Assembly (NCBI GenBank): GCA_016932335.1
Contig: JAFGCZ010000012.1
Location: forward strand, 186,001 to 250,000
Origin: Opitutales bacterium
Lineage (GTDB): Bacteria > Verrucomicrobiota > Verrucomicrobiia > Opitutales > Oceanipulchritudinaceae
Length of the DNA: 64,000 bases
Direction: 5' to 3'
Part shown: positions 35,511 through 44,050 of the stretch, one piece after another
How the letters are laid out: each line of letters opens with the position of its first letter
Position numbering within the stretch: the first letter of the stretch is position 1
The notes under the pieces: model-generated
Database searches by the model: none
Told to the model about the DNA's origin: nothing
What the model saw: the letters and a program-made list of their open reading frames with translations, nothing else
Program-made: the position numbers and the translations under genes

Positions 35511-36419
35511 ATGAGTCATTCAGTTACAGTGCAGATTCCTGGAGCCACATCCAATTGCGGCCCGGGTTTTGATACTCTTGGCATAGCTCTGACCTTGCAT
35601 AATTTTGTTGAACTGCAGTTAACTCCTGGTTGCGGGGATATTGTTCCTGCGCAACATGGGGCGTCTGAGCTTACTGCTAGTATGGTTCAGGATATTGCCT
35701 CAGCCTTTTTTTCGCATACAGGATTACTGACTGTTGGGTTTCGTTACGATATATGGGGGGAAGTTCCTCCGGCCAGAGGCCTTAGTTCCAGTGCCACTGT
35801 TCGAGCAGGGGTTCTTTCCGGATTGAACCATTTGAGAGGAACTCCGCTTTCTCAGGAGGAGATGATTCGCATTGTTTCCCGTTTCGAAGCGCCCGATGGT
35901 GTTGCTGCCTGTTTCAAGGGTGGTTTTTGTCTTTCCCGTATTGACCCCGAGTCGGGTGCCTACGTAAACTCTGTTCGCTATGAAGTTCCCCATGGTTTGG
36001 CCATGGTGGTGGTTTCTCCAGATGCAGAAGTTCAAACCAGAGTTCAGCGGGAGGTGCTTCCAGATAGCATTCCTTTTTTTGACGTGGTCAAAAGTATCAA
36101 CAGCTTGGCTTGGATTGTTAGCGCATTTGCTTCGGGTGACTATTCACGGCTTCAGGCTGCAGTTACCGACTACATACACGAACCGTATCGGGAAAGCCTC
36201 TGCCCCTTTACCCGCGAAGCTATTCGTGCCGGTATGGAGCATGGCGCCTATTGCGGTTGGCTTAGCGGCAGTGGTTCCAGTGTGCTCTGTGTGGGCCCTC
36301 AGGCAGAGGCGATCGAAATCGGTAAGGCAATGCTTAAGGTTTTTGAGGTCAATGGAACGCCGGCCAGGTTGCTGAAGCTGAGAACCGCCAATACCGGCCT
36401 GAGAATCCTCCCGGCTTAA
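35511..36419 (+). CDS. thrB: Homoserine kinase
   Basis: 302-aa GHMP-family kinase that phosphorylates L-homoserine with ATP in threonine biosynthesis. The ATG at 35511 is preferred to the TTG one codon earlier. Visible motifs are the N-terminal 'VQIPGATSNCGPGFDTLGIAL', the phosphate loop 'PPARGLSSSATVRAG' (near residue 88) and the C-terminal GHMP motif 'YCGWLSGSGSSVLCV'. It lies 10 bases after smpB and 4 bases before trmL, so the three are probably one transcript. No other threonine gene is adjacent. Confidence 0.93.
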   Translation: MSHSVTVQIPGATSNCGPGFDTLGIALTLHNFVELQLTPGCGDIVPAQHGASELTASMVQDIASAFFSHTGLLTVGFRYDIWGEVPPARGLSSSATVRAGVLSGLNHLRGTPLSQEEMIRIVSRFEAPDGVAACFKGGFCLSRIDPESGAYVNSVRYEVPHGLAMVVVSPDAEVQTRVQREVLPDSIPFFDVVKSINSLAWIVSAFASGDYSRLQAAVTDYIHEPYRESLCPFTREAIRAGMEHGAYCGWLSGSGSSVLCVGPQAEAIEIGKAMLKVFEVNGTPARLLKLRTANTGLRILPA

Positions 36420-36423
36420 CGCT

Positions 36424-36885
36424 ATGCTCCACATTATCCTTTTTCAGCCGGAAATACCTCAGAATACAGGCAATATTGGCCGTCTGTGTGCTTTCACACG
36501 ATCCCGTTTGCACCTGATTCGTCCTTTGGGTTTCGAAATTTCCGATAAACACCTTAAGCGCAGTGGAATGGATTACTGGAAGGACCTGGACCTCCATATT
36601 CATGAAGACTGGAATGCTTTTCGCGCTTTGCCTGAGGATGAGGCTCCCAGCCGTTTGTGGTTGTTGACCACCAAAACCGAACGGCTTCATTGGAATGTTG
36701 AGTTTCAGAATGGCGACGGTTTGGTTTTTGGCAACGAAGGTCATGGTGCGCCGCAATGGTTGCACGATGAGATGCTGCCCGATCACCGTATTACGCTGAA
36801 GTGTTACGATGATGCTTTGCGTTCACTAAATCTTTCGACTGCTGTGGGGATTGCTGCATATGAAGCGCTTCGGCAGATCGGGTGA
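36424..36885 (+). CDS. trmL: tRNA (cytidine/uridine-34 2'-O)-methyltransferase TrmL
   Basis: 153-aa SPOUT methyltransferase that methylates the ribose of the wobble base in leucine tRNAs using SAM. Motifs: 'LFQPEIPQNTGNIGRLCAFTRSRLHLIRPLGF', 'KHLKRSGMDYW', 'LVFGNEGHGAP' and the knot end 'LRSLNLSTAVGIAAYEALRQ'. The single-domain size is typical. It is the last gene before a convergent flagellin-like gene, with only one base between their stop codons. Confidence 0.94.
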   Translation: MLHIILFQPEIPQNTGNIGRLCAFTRSRLHLIRPLGFEISDKHLKRSGMDYWKDLDLHIHEDWNAFRALPEDEAPSRLWLLTTKTERLHWNVEFQNGDGLVFGNEGHGAPQWLHDEMLPDHRITLKCYDDALRSLNLSTAVGIAAYEALRQIG

Positions 36886-36886
36886 T

Positions 36887-37789
36887 TTACATCAGCATCT
36901 GCAATCGCATATCGCTGGTGGAAGATAGCAATGATATTGTTTGTAGAGAGATGCTCTGTGCCGTTTGGATGGCTAGGCTGGAGGCGGCTTCTTCGTTCAG
37001 GTCAGCTAAAGTTAAGCCATCGCTGACGCTTTCGTAGTTGTTTGCAAGTTTTTCGTTATAGCTTTCCCGTAGTTCGAGAAATACGCCGGAATTGCCCAGC
37101 TGATTCTCGTAGATGGAAATCCCCGACTTCATTTCTTCCAGGTCTGTCATGAGGCTGCCGAGTACTTCTTTGTATTCATCACTGCCCCAGTCAACGGCGT
37201 TTGCCCCGTCGCCAGCCAGCGAAAAACTGTAGGTTGTGGGGTCGTTTACATCACCCATTGTTAACGTAACTTGTTCTTCGTTATCGGGAGGACCGTTGAA
37301 GTTGATTGCCGGAAGTGAAATACTCTGTTCGTCAAACAGGTAAAGAGTCAGGTCTTCCTGTGTTCCGCTACTGCTTTCGTCATGTAAAAGGTTACTATCG
37401 CCGTAATTGGCATCCTTGGCCATAGAGTAAAGCTGTTCGGCCAGATCATTGAATTTTGTTCCAAGTGCTTCTCGGGTTGAGGCGTCATCTTCCTCAAGGG
37501 CCAGCTCGGTTAGAGACATCATTGTTTCCAATGTTCCTTCAATACTGTCAATGGCGGTTTGAGTACTGCTGACCAACTGAATGCCCAGTGCCAATTGCTC
37601 TTGTGCACCTTCGATTTCCTGATTGTAGGAATTGAATGCTTCCGACTTCATGTAGGCATTGATATTGTCGGTAGGTTGGTTTACCCGACGTTCTGTATGC
37701 AATCTCAGTTGTACATCTTCCTGGTAGGTTTCCAGGAGTTGTAGGTAGTTAACGGTAGAGGTTAGGGATGTTGAGATGCCTTCGTACAT
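36887..37789 (-). CDS. Orphan flagellin/FlgL-like protein
   Basis: 300 aa from the ATG at 37789; an ATG at 37804 is also possible. The N-terminal half is a long helical region with heptads ('EIEGAQEQLALGIQLVSSTQTAIDSIEGTLETMMSLTELALEED'), corresponding to flagellin D0/D1. The C-terminal 'LTLADLNEEAASSLAIQTAQSISLQTISLLSS' is the paired flagellin C-terminal helix. The central domain (about 150-205) is small. The N-terminal consensus LSSGLRINSAADDAA is replaced by 'RLHTERRVNQPTDNINAY', and the terminus ends DMRLQMLM rather than the usual LLR. No flagellar gene is nearby. It could be a divergent flagellin, a hook-associated protein, or a flagellin-fold protein with another job. Confidence 0.72.
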   Translation of the reverse strand: MYEGISTSLTSTVNYLQLLETYQEDVQLRLHTERRVNQPTDNINAYMKSEAFNSYNQEIEGAQEQLALGIQLVSSTQTAIDSIEGTLETMMSLTELALEEDDASTREALGTKFNDLAEQLYSMAKDANYGDSNLLHDESSSGTQEDLTLYLFDEQSISLPAINFNGPPDNEEQVTLTMGDVNDPTTYSFSLAGDGANAVDWGSDEYKEVLGSLMTDLEEMKSGISIYENQLGNSGVFLELRESYNEKLANNYESVSDGLTLADLNEEAASSLAIQTAQSISLQTISLLSSTSDMRLQMLM

Positions 37790-37990
37790 ACGTATACATG
37801 TCATAGCATGTACTTTGCCATTTTTTTATGTATTCTGTAACTTATTTAATATCAGTTAAAAACGTGCGTTTTGGTTGTCTCATTTGTTATTAAGAGTTCA
37901 TGTTTTAGGAAAATTTTTCCTCGACTTCTTTTTGCTTTCGGCACTGCATTTAGGTTTCGCATTCATTCAGAAAACATTTTATCAAACGCT

Positions 37991-39379
37991 ATGATCACTA
38001 TTCTAAGGGTCGCTGATGCGTTGCTTGCTCAATCGCCGATGGAAACCGTTCAGGTGAGAGGGTGGGTGCGTACTAAGCGTGATTCCAAAACATTCTCATT
38101 CATCGAAATTAATGACGGATCCTGCTTCAAAAATCTTCAGGTTATTGTGGATGCCGCGATTCCGGACAGTTCAAAATTAAGTGAGATCTCTACCGGTGCT
38201 TCCGTTGTTGTTGAAGGAGCTCTGGTTGCCTCCAAAGGGGGTGGCCAAGCCTGGGAAGTTGTTGCCGCATCGCTGACGCTTCTTGGGGCTGCGGACAATT
38301 CTTTCCCTTTGCAGAAGAAGGGACATTCTCCCGAGTTTCTCCGCAGTATTGCCCACCTGCGCCCAAGAACAAATCTCTTTGGTTCTGTTTTTCGTGTCCG
38401 TTCCCGCCTGTCTTATGCGGTGCATAATTTCTTTCAGGAGCGTGGCTTCTTTTATGTGCATACCCCCATTATAACCTCTAGTGACTGTGAGGGTGCAGGG
38501 GAAATGTTCCGTGTGACTACTTTGAATCAGGACAACTTGCCCAAAGATGAAAATGGTGCTGTGGATTATTCTCAGGATTTCTTTGCCAAACCCACATACT
38601 TAACCGTCAGTGGTCAGTTGGAAGGGGAAACTTTGGCGTGTGCTATGGGAAGCATTTATACCTTTGGGCCTACTTTCCGTGCGGAAAATTCCCATACCAA
38701 GCGACATGCCAGTGAGTTTTGGATGATTGAACCGGAAATGGCCTTTTGCGACTTGTTCGGTGACATGGACATGGCCGAAACCTTCGTAAAATACTTGGTG
38801 GCCGATATCCTCGATAACTGCCCCGATGAAATAGAATTTTTCAATAAATTCATCGATAAAGGTTTGGTTGAACGCTTGCAGTTTGTTCGGGAAAAACCAT
38901 TCCAGCGCGTTTCCTATACCGAAGCAGTCGATTTGCTCATCAAGTCCGGCAAGTCCTTTGAGTTTCCTGTTGCCTATGGGATAAACCTGCAGAGTGAACA
39001 CGAGCGTTACCTTTCTGAGGAATGCTTTAAGTGCCCTGTAACGATCTATAACTATCCCAAGGAAATTAAGCCTTTCTATATGCGCTTGAACGACGACGAT
39101 AAAACCGTTGCCGCGATGGATGTTATTGTTCCGGGAATCGGGGAAATCGTTGGGGGTAGCCAGCGTGAAGAACGTTTGCAGGTTCTTCTTGATAATATGA
39201 AACGCCACGATCTGGGAGAAGAGGGATACCAGTGGTACATAGATTTGCGTAAATTCGGATCTGTTCCGCACAGCGGTTTTGGGCTTGGATTTGAGCGCAT
39301 GCTGATGTTCGTCACCGGCGTAGCCAATATTCGAGACGTCATTCCATTTCCGAGAACTCCGGGTTCTGCTGATTTTTAA
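37991..39379 (+). CDS. asnS: Asparaginyl-tRNA synthetase
   Basis: 462-aa class IIb synthetase charging tRNA-Asn. The ATG at 37991 is chosen because the 40 extra residues in the ORF track match nothing and the family starts shortly before the OB fold. The N-terminal anticodon-binding OB domain has '[25 protein letters not shown]'. Class II motif 2 is in '[25 protein letters not shown]' and motif 3 in '[21 protein letters not shown]'. The AsnRS-specific ending '[16 protein letters not shown]' separates it from AspRS. A terminator follows at once. Confidence 0.96.
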   Translation: MITILRVADALLAQSPMETVQVRGWVRTKRDSKTFSFIEINDGSCFKNLQVIVDAAIPDSSKLSEISTGASVVVEGALVASKGGGQAWEVVAASLTLLGAADNSFPLQKKGHSPEFLRSIAHLRPRTNLFGSVFRVRSRLSYAVHNFFQERGFFYVHTPIITSSDCEGAGEMFRVTTLNQDNLPKDENGAVDYSQDFFAKPTYLTVSGQLEGETLACAMGSIYTFGPTFRAENSHTKRHASEFWMIEPEMAFCDLFGDMDMAETFVKYLVADILDNCPDEIEFFNKFIDKGLVERLQFVREKPFQRVSYTEAVDLLIKSGKSFEFPVAYGINLQSEHERYLSEECFKCPVTIYNYPKEIKPFYMRLNDDDKTVAAMDVIVPGIGEIVGGSQREERLQVLLDNMKRHDLGEEGYQWYIDLRKFGSVPHSGFGLGFERMLMFVTGVANIRDVIPFPRTPGSADF

Positions 39380-39385
39380 TGTTAC

Positions 39386-39418
39386 AAGGTGGGAGGTAAT
39401 AGACCTCCCGCCTTTTTT
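39386..39418 (+). terminator. asnS terminator ending exactly at the next start codon
   Basis: AAGGTGGGAGGT-N5-ACCTCCCGCCTT then a T-run; the ATG at 39419 begins directly after the T-run. One G·U pair lies in an otherwise perfect stem. Confidence 0.87.
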
Positions 39419-40387
39419 ATGTATCCTCCTTATCGAGCACCTGTTTATTTGCGCGGAGGCCATATGCAAACGATATGGCCCAATCTTTTTCGTCGTATTG
39501 ATGCCGTTGTCTGTGGACGGCAGAGAGCGCGTCTGTCGCTTCCTGATGGGGATTTTCTGGATGTGGACTGTTACCGCACCAGGGCGTCCCGGGTGGCGAT
39601 TGTCGGGCACGGTCTGGAAGGGAATTCCTGCCGTACTTACGTACTGGGGATGGTTCGTTGCCTGCTGCGGCATGGTTGGGATGTTATTGCCTGGAATTGC
39701 CGGGGATGCAGCGGAGAGGTGAACCGTTCCCTGCGGATGTATCATAGTGGCGCCACAGAGGATTTGCATCAAGTCGTGTTCTATGCTGCGGCTCTCGGGT
39801 ACGAATCCATGGCGTTGGTTGGATCCAGTATGGGAGGGAATCTCATTCTAAAATACTTGGGGGAGCGGAAATTTTCTATTCCTCCATCACTCAAGGGAGC
39901 TGTCGCTTATTCTGTCCCGTGCGATTTGGCCGGTTCTTCCCGCAAGTTGTCGGAGCGGGGAAATGGGTTCTATTCCAAAAGGTTTTTAAGGAAGCTGGAG
40001 CAAAAATTGAGAATAAAGGCGTTGTCTTTTCCAGATCAGATCGATCTGAGTAGGCTTTCCTCCATCAAAACGCTTGCTGGGTTTGATGACTGTTACACTG
40101 CTCCTTTGCATGGCTTCTCCGGTAGCCATGAGTATTATCAGCAGTGCAGCAGTAAACAGTTTATTCCATCAATCGAGGTGCCAACGCTTATCTTTAACTC
40201 CTTGAACGATCCTTTTCTCTCGGAGTCCTGCCATCCAGTTGATGAGGCTGCGGGAAACCTCGTAGTTACGCTCGAGCTTCTCGCGGAGGGAGGGCATGTG
40301 GGCTTTGTCGGGTGCGGTGATGCTCAAGGCGCTTACTGGTCGGAGCTCCGAACGGCTCATTTTCTCCAGCAATGCCTGTCCTGTTAA
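39419..40387 (+). CDS. YheT-like alpha/beta hydrolase
   Basis: 322 aa from the ATG at 39419. The ten earlier residues in the ORF track are encoded by the asnS terminator. The family opening 'APVYLRGGHMQTIWPNLFRR' is the YheT/EMBH signature. The nucleophile is in 'VGSSMGGNLILKYLGE', with the acid in 'NSLNDPFLSE' and the His in 'EGGHVGFV'; an oxyanion region 'IVGHGLEGNS' is also present. It is a probable esterase/hydrolase acting on an unknown, perhaps lipid-like, substrate. It has no Shine-Dalgarno because the T-run abuts the start, as for smpB. Confidence 0.9.
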   Translation: MYPPYRAPVYLRGGHMQTIWPNLFRRIDAVVCGRQRARLSLPDGDFLDVDCYRTRASRVAIVGHGLEGNSCRTYVLGMVRCLLRHGWDVIAWNCRGCSGEVNRSLRMYHSGATEDLHQVVFYAAALGYESMALVGSSMGGNLILKYLGERKFSIPPSLKGAVAYSVPCDLAGSSRKLSERGNGFYSKRFLRKLEQKLRIKALSFPDQIDLSRLSSIKTLAGFDDCYTAPLHGFSGSHEYYQQCSSKQFIPSIEVPTLIFNSLNDPFLSESCHPVDEAAGNLVVTLELLAEGGHVGFVGCGDAQGAYWSELRTAHFLQQCLSC

Positions 40388-40476
40388 TTGTTAGAGGAGG
40401 GTAGGATGGCGTTGACTCTTTCCTCCTCACAAACATATAAATACTTTCTTACACATAAACTCTCCATCTTCTAATC

Positions 40477-42132
40477 ATGGCAACACCAGCATTTAACTAT
40501 CAGGATCCCTTCCCTTTAGCGAAGGACGATACCGAATATCGTCTGCTTACCAATGAGTATGTGGAAACCGCAGAGTTCGAAGGTCAGGAAATTCTCAAAA
40601 TCAAGCCGGAGGCTTTGACGCTGATCGCTCAGGCCGGAATGCGCGATGTATCCTTCTTTCTCAGAGAAGTTCACCTCAAGCAGGTGGCTGCTATTCTGGA
40701 CGACCCTGAGGCATCGGTGAACGACCGTAATGTTGCATTGACCATGCTCCGCAATGCTGAAGTCAGTGCCAATGGGGTGCTTCCTTTCTGTCAGGATACC
40801 GGAACCGCTATTATTGTCGGCAAAAAAGGCCAGAATGTCTGGACCGGTGTAGAAGATGCCGAATACCTTTCCAAGGGTGTTTACAACACCTATACTCAGG
40901 AAAATCTGCGCTATTCGCAAACGATTCCTCTGGACATGTATAAGGAGAAGAACTCCGGCTGCAACCTTCCCGCGCAAATCGACCTCTATGCAACCAAGGG
41001 TTCTGAGTATAAGTTCCTCTTTGTTGCCAAGGGGGGCGGTTCTGCCAACAAGACCTATCTCTATCAGGAGACCAAGGCTCTACTGAATCCCGTAAGCTTG
41101 AAGAAGTTCCTTATTCAGAAGATGGGCACCTTAGGAACCGCGGCATGCCCTCCCTACCATATTGCCATTGTCATCGGTGGAACCTCGGCTGAGACAAACC
41201 TTAAGACGGTTAAGCTCGCCAGCACCCATTATTACGATGAGCTTCCTACTGAAGGAAATGATGGAGGCCAGGCTTTTCGCGATGTGGCGCTGGAGGCTGA
41301 ATTGCTCAAAGCAACTCAGGAAATGGGTTATGGTGCTCAGTTTGGTGGCAAGTATTTTGCGCTGGATGTTCGAGTCATTCGCCTTCCCCGTCACGGTGCT
41401 TCTTGCCCGGTAGGGCTTGGTGTTTCCTGCTCTGCCGACCGCAACATGAAAGCCAAGATTAACAAGGATGGTATCTGGCTGGAAAAGCTTGAAGCCAATC
41501 CCGGTCGCTTTATCCCTGATGCGCTTCGCGATAAGGATGATGTGGGCGTTGTCTGCATTGATTTGAATCGTCCGATGAAAGATATTTTAGCTGAGTTGAC
41601 GCAATATCCTATTAAGACGCAATTGAGCCTCAATGGTACCATTATTGTTGCCCGCGATATTGCCCATGCTAAACTTAAGGAACGTCTCGACAGTGGGGAA
41701 GGGCTTCCTGAATACTTTAAGAATCATCCTGTTTATTACGCAGGTCCGGCAAAAACACCGCAAGGCATGCCCTCCGGTTCTTTTGGGCCGACAACTGCCG
41801 GTCGTATGGATTCCTATGTGGGTCCATTCCAGGAGCAGGGTGGTTCTATGATTATGATCGCCAAGGGCAATCGTAGTCAGGAGGTTACCGACGCCTGTCA
41901 GCAATTTGGAGGCTTCTATTTGGGCTCCATTGGTGGCCCGGCTGCTCTCTTGGCTCAGGATAATATTCGCAAGGTTGAATTGCTTGAATACCCGGAACTG
42001 GGAATGGAAGCGATTTGGAAGATTGAAGTTGAGAACTTCCCCGCATTTATCCTCGTAGATGATAAGGGGAATGACTTCTTTTCGGAAATTCGCAATCAGT
42101 GCGAACTTTGTGTGGCCAATGTAAAAGGCTGA
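40477..42132 (+). CDS. fumA: Class I fumarate hydratase (iron-sulfur, single-chain)
   Basis: 551-aa cytoplasmic enzyme converting fumarate to malate in the TCA cycle, of the [4Fe-4S] FumA/FumB kind. Cluster cysteines are visible in '[10 protein letters not shown]', '[16 protein letters not shown]' and '[12 protein letters not shown]'. The alpha-like part (about 1-330) and beta-like part ('[12 protein letters not shown]', '[13 protein letters not shown]') are fused, as in E. coli FumA. It starts at ATG 40477 after an AT-rich leader. Class I fumarase is oxygen-sensitive. A terminator follows. Confidence 0.95.
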   Translation: MATPAFNYQDPFPLAKDDTEYRLLTNEYVETAEFEGQEILKIKPEALTLIAQAGMRDVSFFLREVHLKQVAAILDDPEASVNDRNVALTMLRNAEVSANGVLPFCQDTGTAIIVGKKGQNVWTGVEDAEYLSKGVYNTYTQENLRYSQTIPLDMYKEKNSGCNLPAQIDLYATKGSEYKFLFVAKGGGSANKTYLYQETKALLNPVSLKKFLIQKMGTLGTAACPPYHIAIVIGGTSAETNLKTVKLASTHYYDELPTEGNDGGQAFRDVALEAELLKATQEMGYGAQFGGKYFALDVRVIRLPRHGASCPVGLGVSCSADRNMKAKINKDGIWLEKLEANPGRFIPDALRDKDDVGVVCIDLNRPMKDILAELTQYPIKTQLSLNGTIIVARDIAHAKLKERLDSGEGLPEYFKNHPVYYAGPAKTPQGMPSGSFGPTTAGRMDSYVGPFQEQGGSMIMIAKGNRSQEVTDACQQFGGFYLGSIGGPAALLAQDNIRKVELLEYPELGMEAIWKIEVENFPAFILVDDKGNDFFSEIRNQCELCVANVKG

Positions 42133-42148
42133 AACTGATTTTCCTATG

Positions 42149-42182
42149 CAAGAGGCAGGTCGTTTGACCTGTCTCTTTTTAG
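42149..42182 (+). terminator. Intrinsic terminator after fumarase gene
   Basis: AGAGGCAGGTC-GTTT-GACCTGTCTCT followed by TTTTAG; an 11-bp stem with one mispaired or wobble position. Confidence 0.85.
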
Positions 42183-42278
42183 TTTGTTCAGTAAATGCAT
42201 CGAAATATTTTCCGAATATATAAATAAAAAGGAGATTGTTTCCTTTACAGATAATACGATATGACCTAGCGTTTGGGT

Positions 42279-43106
42279 ATGGGAAGTTATCCTGCAACGC
42301 CAACATGTGTCTCTCTACTGCGTTCCTACTATCCTAGCCTTACCGCAAAAGAGCGTGTAGTGGCTTCTTATATCATGAATAACACTCATGTTATTCGTGA
42401 ATCTATCACACATGTGGCACGGGAGTGTAAGGTTAGCTACGGAACGATTGACCGTCTCTGTAAGCGGCTTGGTTTGAGTGGATTTCAGGAGCTGAAAATC
42501 CGTATGGCCTCGGAGCACGGGGAGGAAGAATCCATTGCTGCCGATGATACTGCACTTAAAGTGCGGATGAAGAAGGCCGTTAAGGATATCCATCAGACTG
42601 TAGAACTCCTCTCTGAAGAGAGCCTTAATAATGCGGCCAAAGCTATTGCCGATGCAGACAGCGTTCTAGTCTGTTCGTTAGCCAGTTCTTTGGGCACGGC
42701 TGTGGGGGTGCACTATCGTCTCTCGCGTTTTGGCATTCGCAGCGATTGTCCTGTTGATACCTACCAGCAGCGTTATCGGGCGGCTACGCTGACGGTGGAT
42801 GATGTTGCGCTTGTTATTTCCTATTCCGGTGCCTCAAAAGAACTTTTGCGAGTTGCCCAGTTGTCGAAGCATCAGGGTGCAAAAGTGATTGCACTGAGCA
42901 ATTATCTCGAATCACCCATTACTGAGGAGGCAGACATCCTCTTGCTTTCAGGAATTGAGAGTAATCCCATGGGGGAGGAGGTTGCCTCAAAAGTAGCCAT
43001 GGAATTTATTGTAACCGAACTGTTCGAACGAATCTTTGCTTTGGATAATCGTTTTGCGTCTAACCTGCTGAAAACATTCACGGCTGCCGCTGAAAGTCAA
43101 ATGTGA
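42279..43106 (+). CDS. RpiR/MurR family transcriptional regulator
   Basis: 275 aa from the ATG at 42279. The N-terminal HTH_6 domain (about 5-80) has 'SLTAKERVVASYIMNNTHVIRESITHVARECKVSYGTIDRLCKRLGLSGFQELKIRM'-type text. The C-terminal SIS sugar-phosphate-binding domain (about 115-245) has 'CSLASSLGTAVGVHYRLSRFGI' and 'ALVISYSGASKELLRVAQLSKHQGAKVIALSNY'. The SIS domain senses a phosphorylated sugar or amino sugar. No sugar gene adjoins it, so the target regulon is unknown. Confidence 0.92.
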   Translation: MGSYPATPTCVSLLRSYYPSLTAKERVVASYIMNNTHVIRESITHVARECKVSYGTIDRLCKRLGLSGFQELKIRMASEHGEEESIAADDTALKVRMKKAVKDIHQTVELLSEESLNNAAKAIADADSVLVCSLASSLGTAVGVHYRLSRFGIRSDCPVDTYQQRYRAATLTVDDVALVISYSGASKELLRVAQLSKHQGAKVIALSNYLESPITEEADILLLSGIESNPMGEEVASKVAMEFIVTELFERIFALDNRFASNLLKTFTAAAESQM

Positions 43107-43174
43107 CTTTTTAGACAATGCTTTTTAAGTGATAAAAGCAAGATGGCTAAACGTTAACGGAATTGTTCCGTAAA

Positions 43175-43888
43175 CTAAAAGTCGATACGATCGATATTTG
43201 TAGTGAAAAAGTGGGCGCGTATTTGCGCACTGATTTCGTTGGCCGCTTCCACAACATGCTCCCATGGCATGGCCGCATTTCCTTGCAGTACCAGCAGGCA
43301 ATTGGATGTTTTTAAATCAATCAGAGTTTTTATGGACTGTTTTACATCCATGCGGCAGAGCACATCTCCAGACTGATCAAAGTATCCGTATTCGCCTTGA
43401 GGAAGCTCAATAGGCACTTCTGAGCCCAAACCATTAAACATTTCCTTTCCTTTACTGATGCGCAGATGCATTCCTCCCTCAATCTTATCCATGTCGTGTC
43501 CTCCCATGGAGAGCATATATTTGATGGAAACCGCATTGTAGAGGTCTACAATGGCATTGATACTTGGCAGGTTTTGCTTTTTCAGTACGTAGCTCAGCAA
43601 GTTTTCCGAAGAGGCAATGAACTTCTTGTTAGATTTACCAATACTGGTATGCAATTCCCTATAGCCTAGTAAATATGGGTGGCCATTGATGGTTTCTCTG
43701 GTGATGCTGCTGAGCACTTCATGCACCGTCTTCTGCACGTAGGAATGCACGGCTGTGTGGTCGGTGCAGTTGAGTATATTGCGGATGAGGAGAATACATC
43801 CGTGAAGTCCCAATAACTTGGCTTCATTACTGATTTGAAAATGTGGTATATAATAGTCGATGTTTTCGACAACGGAATGGAGATTCAT
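43175..43888 (-). CDS. Stand-alone B3/B4 domain protein
   Basis: 237-aa cytoplasmic protein matching the B3/B4 domain of phenylalanyl-tRNA synthetase beta chain (COG3382), here without the rest of the enzyme. Blocks seen: 'HPYLLGYRELHTSIGKSNKKFIASSENLLSYVLKKQNLPSINAIVDLYNAVSIKYMLSMGGHDMDKI' and 'LPQGEYGYFDQSGDVLCRMDVKQS'. In PheRS this domain edits misacylated Tyr-tRNA-Phe, and free-standing versions are thought to act on tRNA or amino-acid substrates. The exact role is unknown. It is convergent with the RpiR regulator. Confidence 0.82.
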   Translation of the reverse strand: MNLHSVVENIDYYIPHFQISNEAKLLGLHGCILLIRNILNCTDHTAVHSYVQKTVHEVLSSITRETINGHPYLLGYRELHTSIGKSNKKFIASSENLLSYVLKKQNLPSINAIVDLYNAVSIKYMLSMGGHDMDKIEGGMHLRISKGKEMFNGLGSEVPIELPQGEYGYFDQSGDVLCRMDVKQSIKTLIDLKTSNCLLVLQGNAAMPWEHVVEAANEISAQIRAHFFTTNIDRIDF

Positions 43889-43990
43889 AACCCCTTCTTT
43901 TAGCAGGTTTGAGGCCGTTTTGTTTTAGTTGGGAAGATTGAATCAAAATTGAATGATTCTCTGACGTTTCTGTTTGCTTTTTTGGATTGG

Positions 43991-44030
43991 ACCAAAAAAA
44001 AGCACCTCCGTTTTCTCGAAGATGCTTTTT
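43991..44030 (-). terminator. Intrinsic terminator of the 607-aa unknown gene
   Basis: Read on the minus strand: AAGCATCTTCG-N6-CGGAGGTGCTT followed by T-rich sequence; an 11-bp stem with two G·U pairs, starting about 20 bases after the stop. Confidence 0.8.
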
Positions 44031-44050
44031 GTCTCTACCTAAAAGTATTT

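Noticed and set aside
38600-39772. 390-aa minus-strand ORF across asnS and the yheT-like gene
   Set aside because: Lies antisense to two well-supported genes and reads through their terminator; no domain seen.
43154-43172. ACGGAA-TTG-TTCCGT repeat between the RpiR and B3/B4 genes as a terminator
   Set aside because: Short stem and no T-run on either strand; too weak to call.
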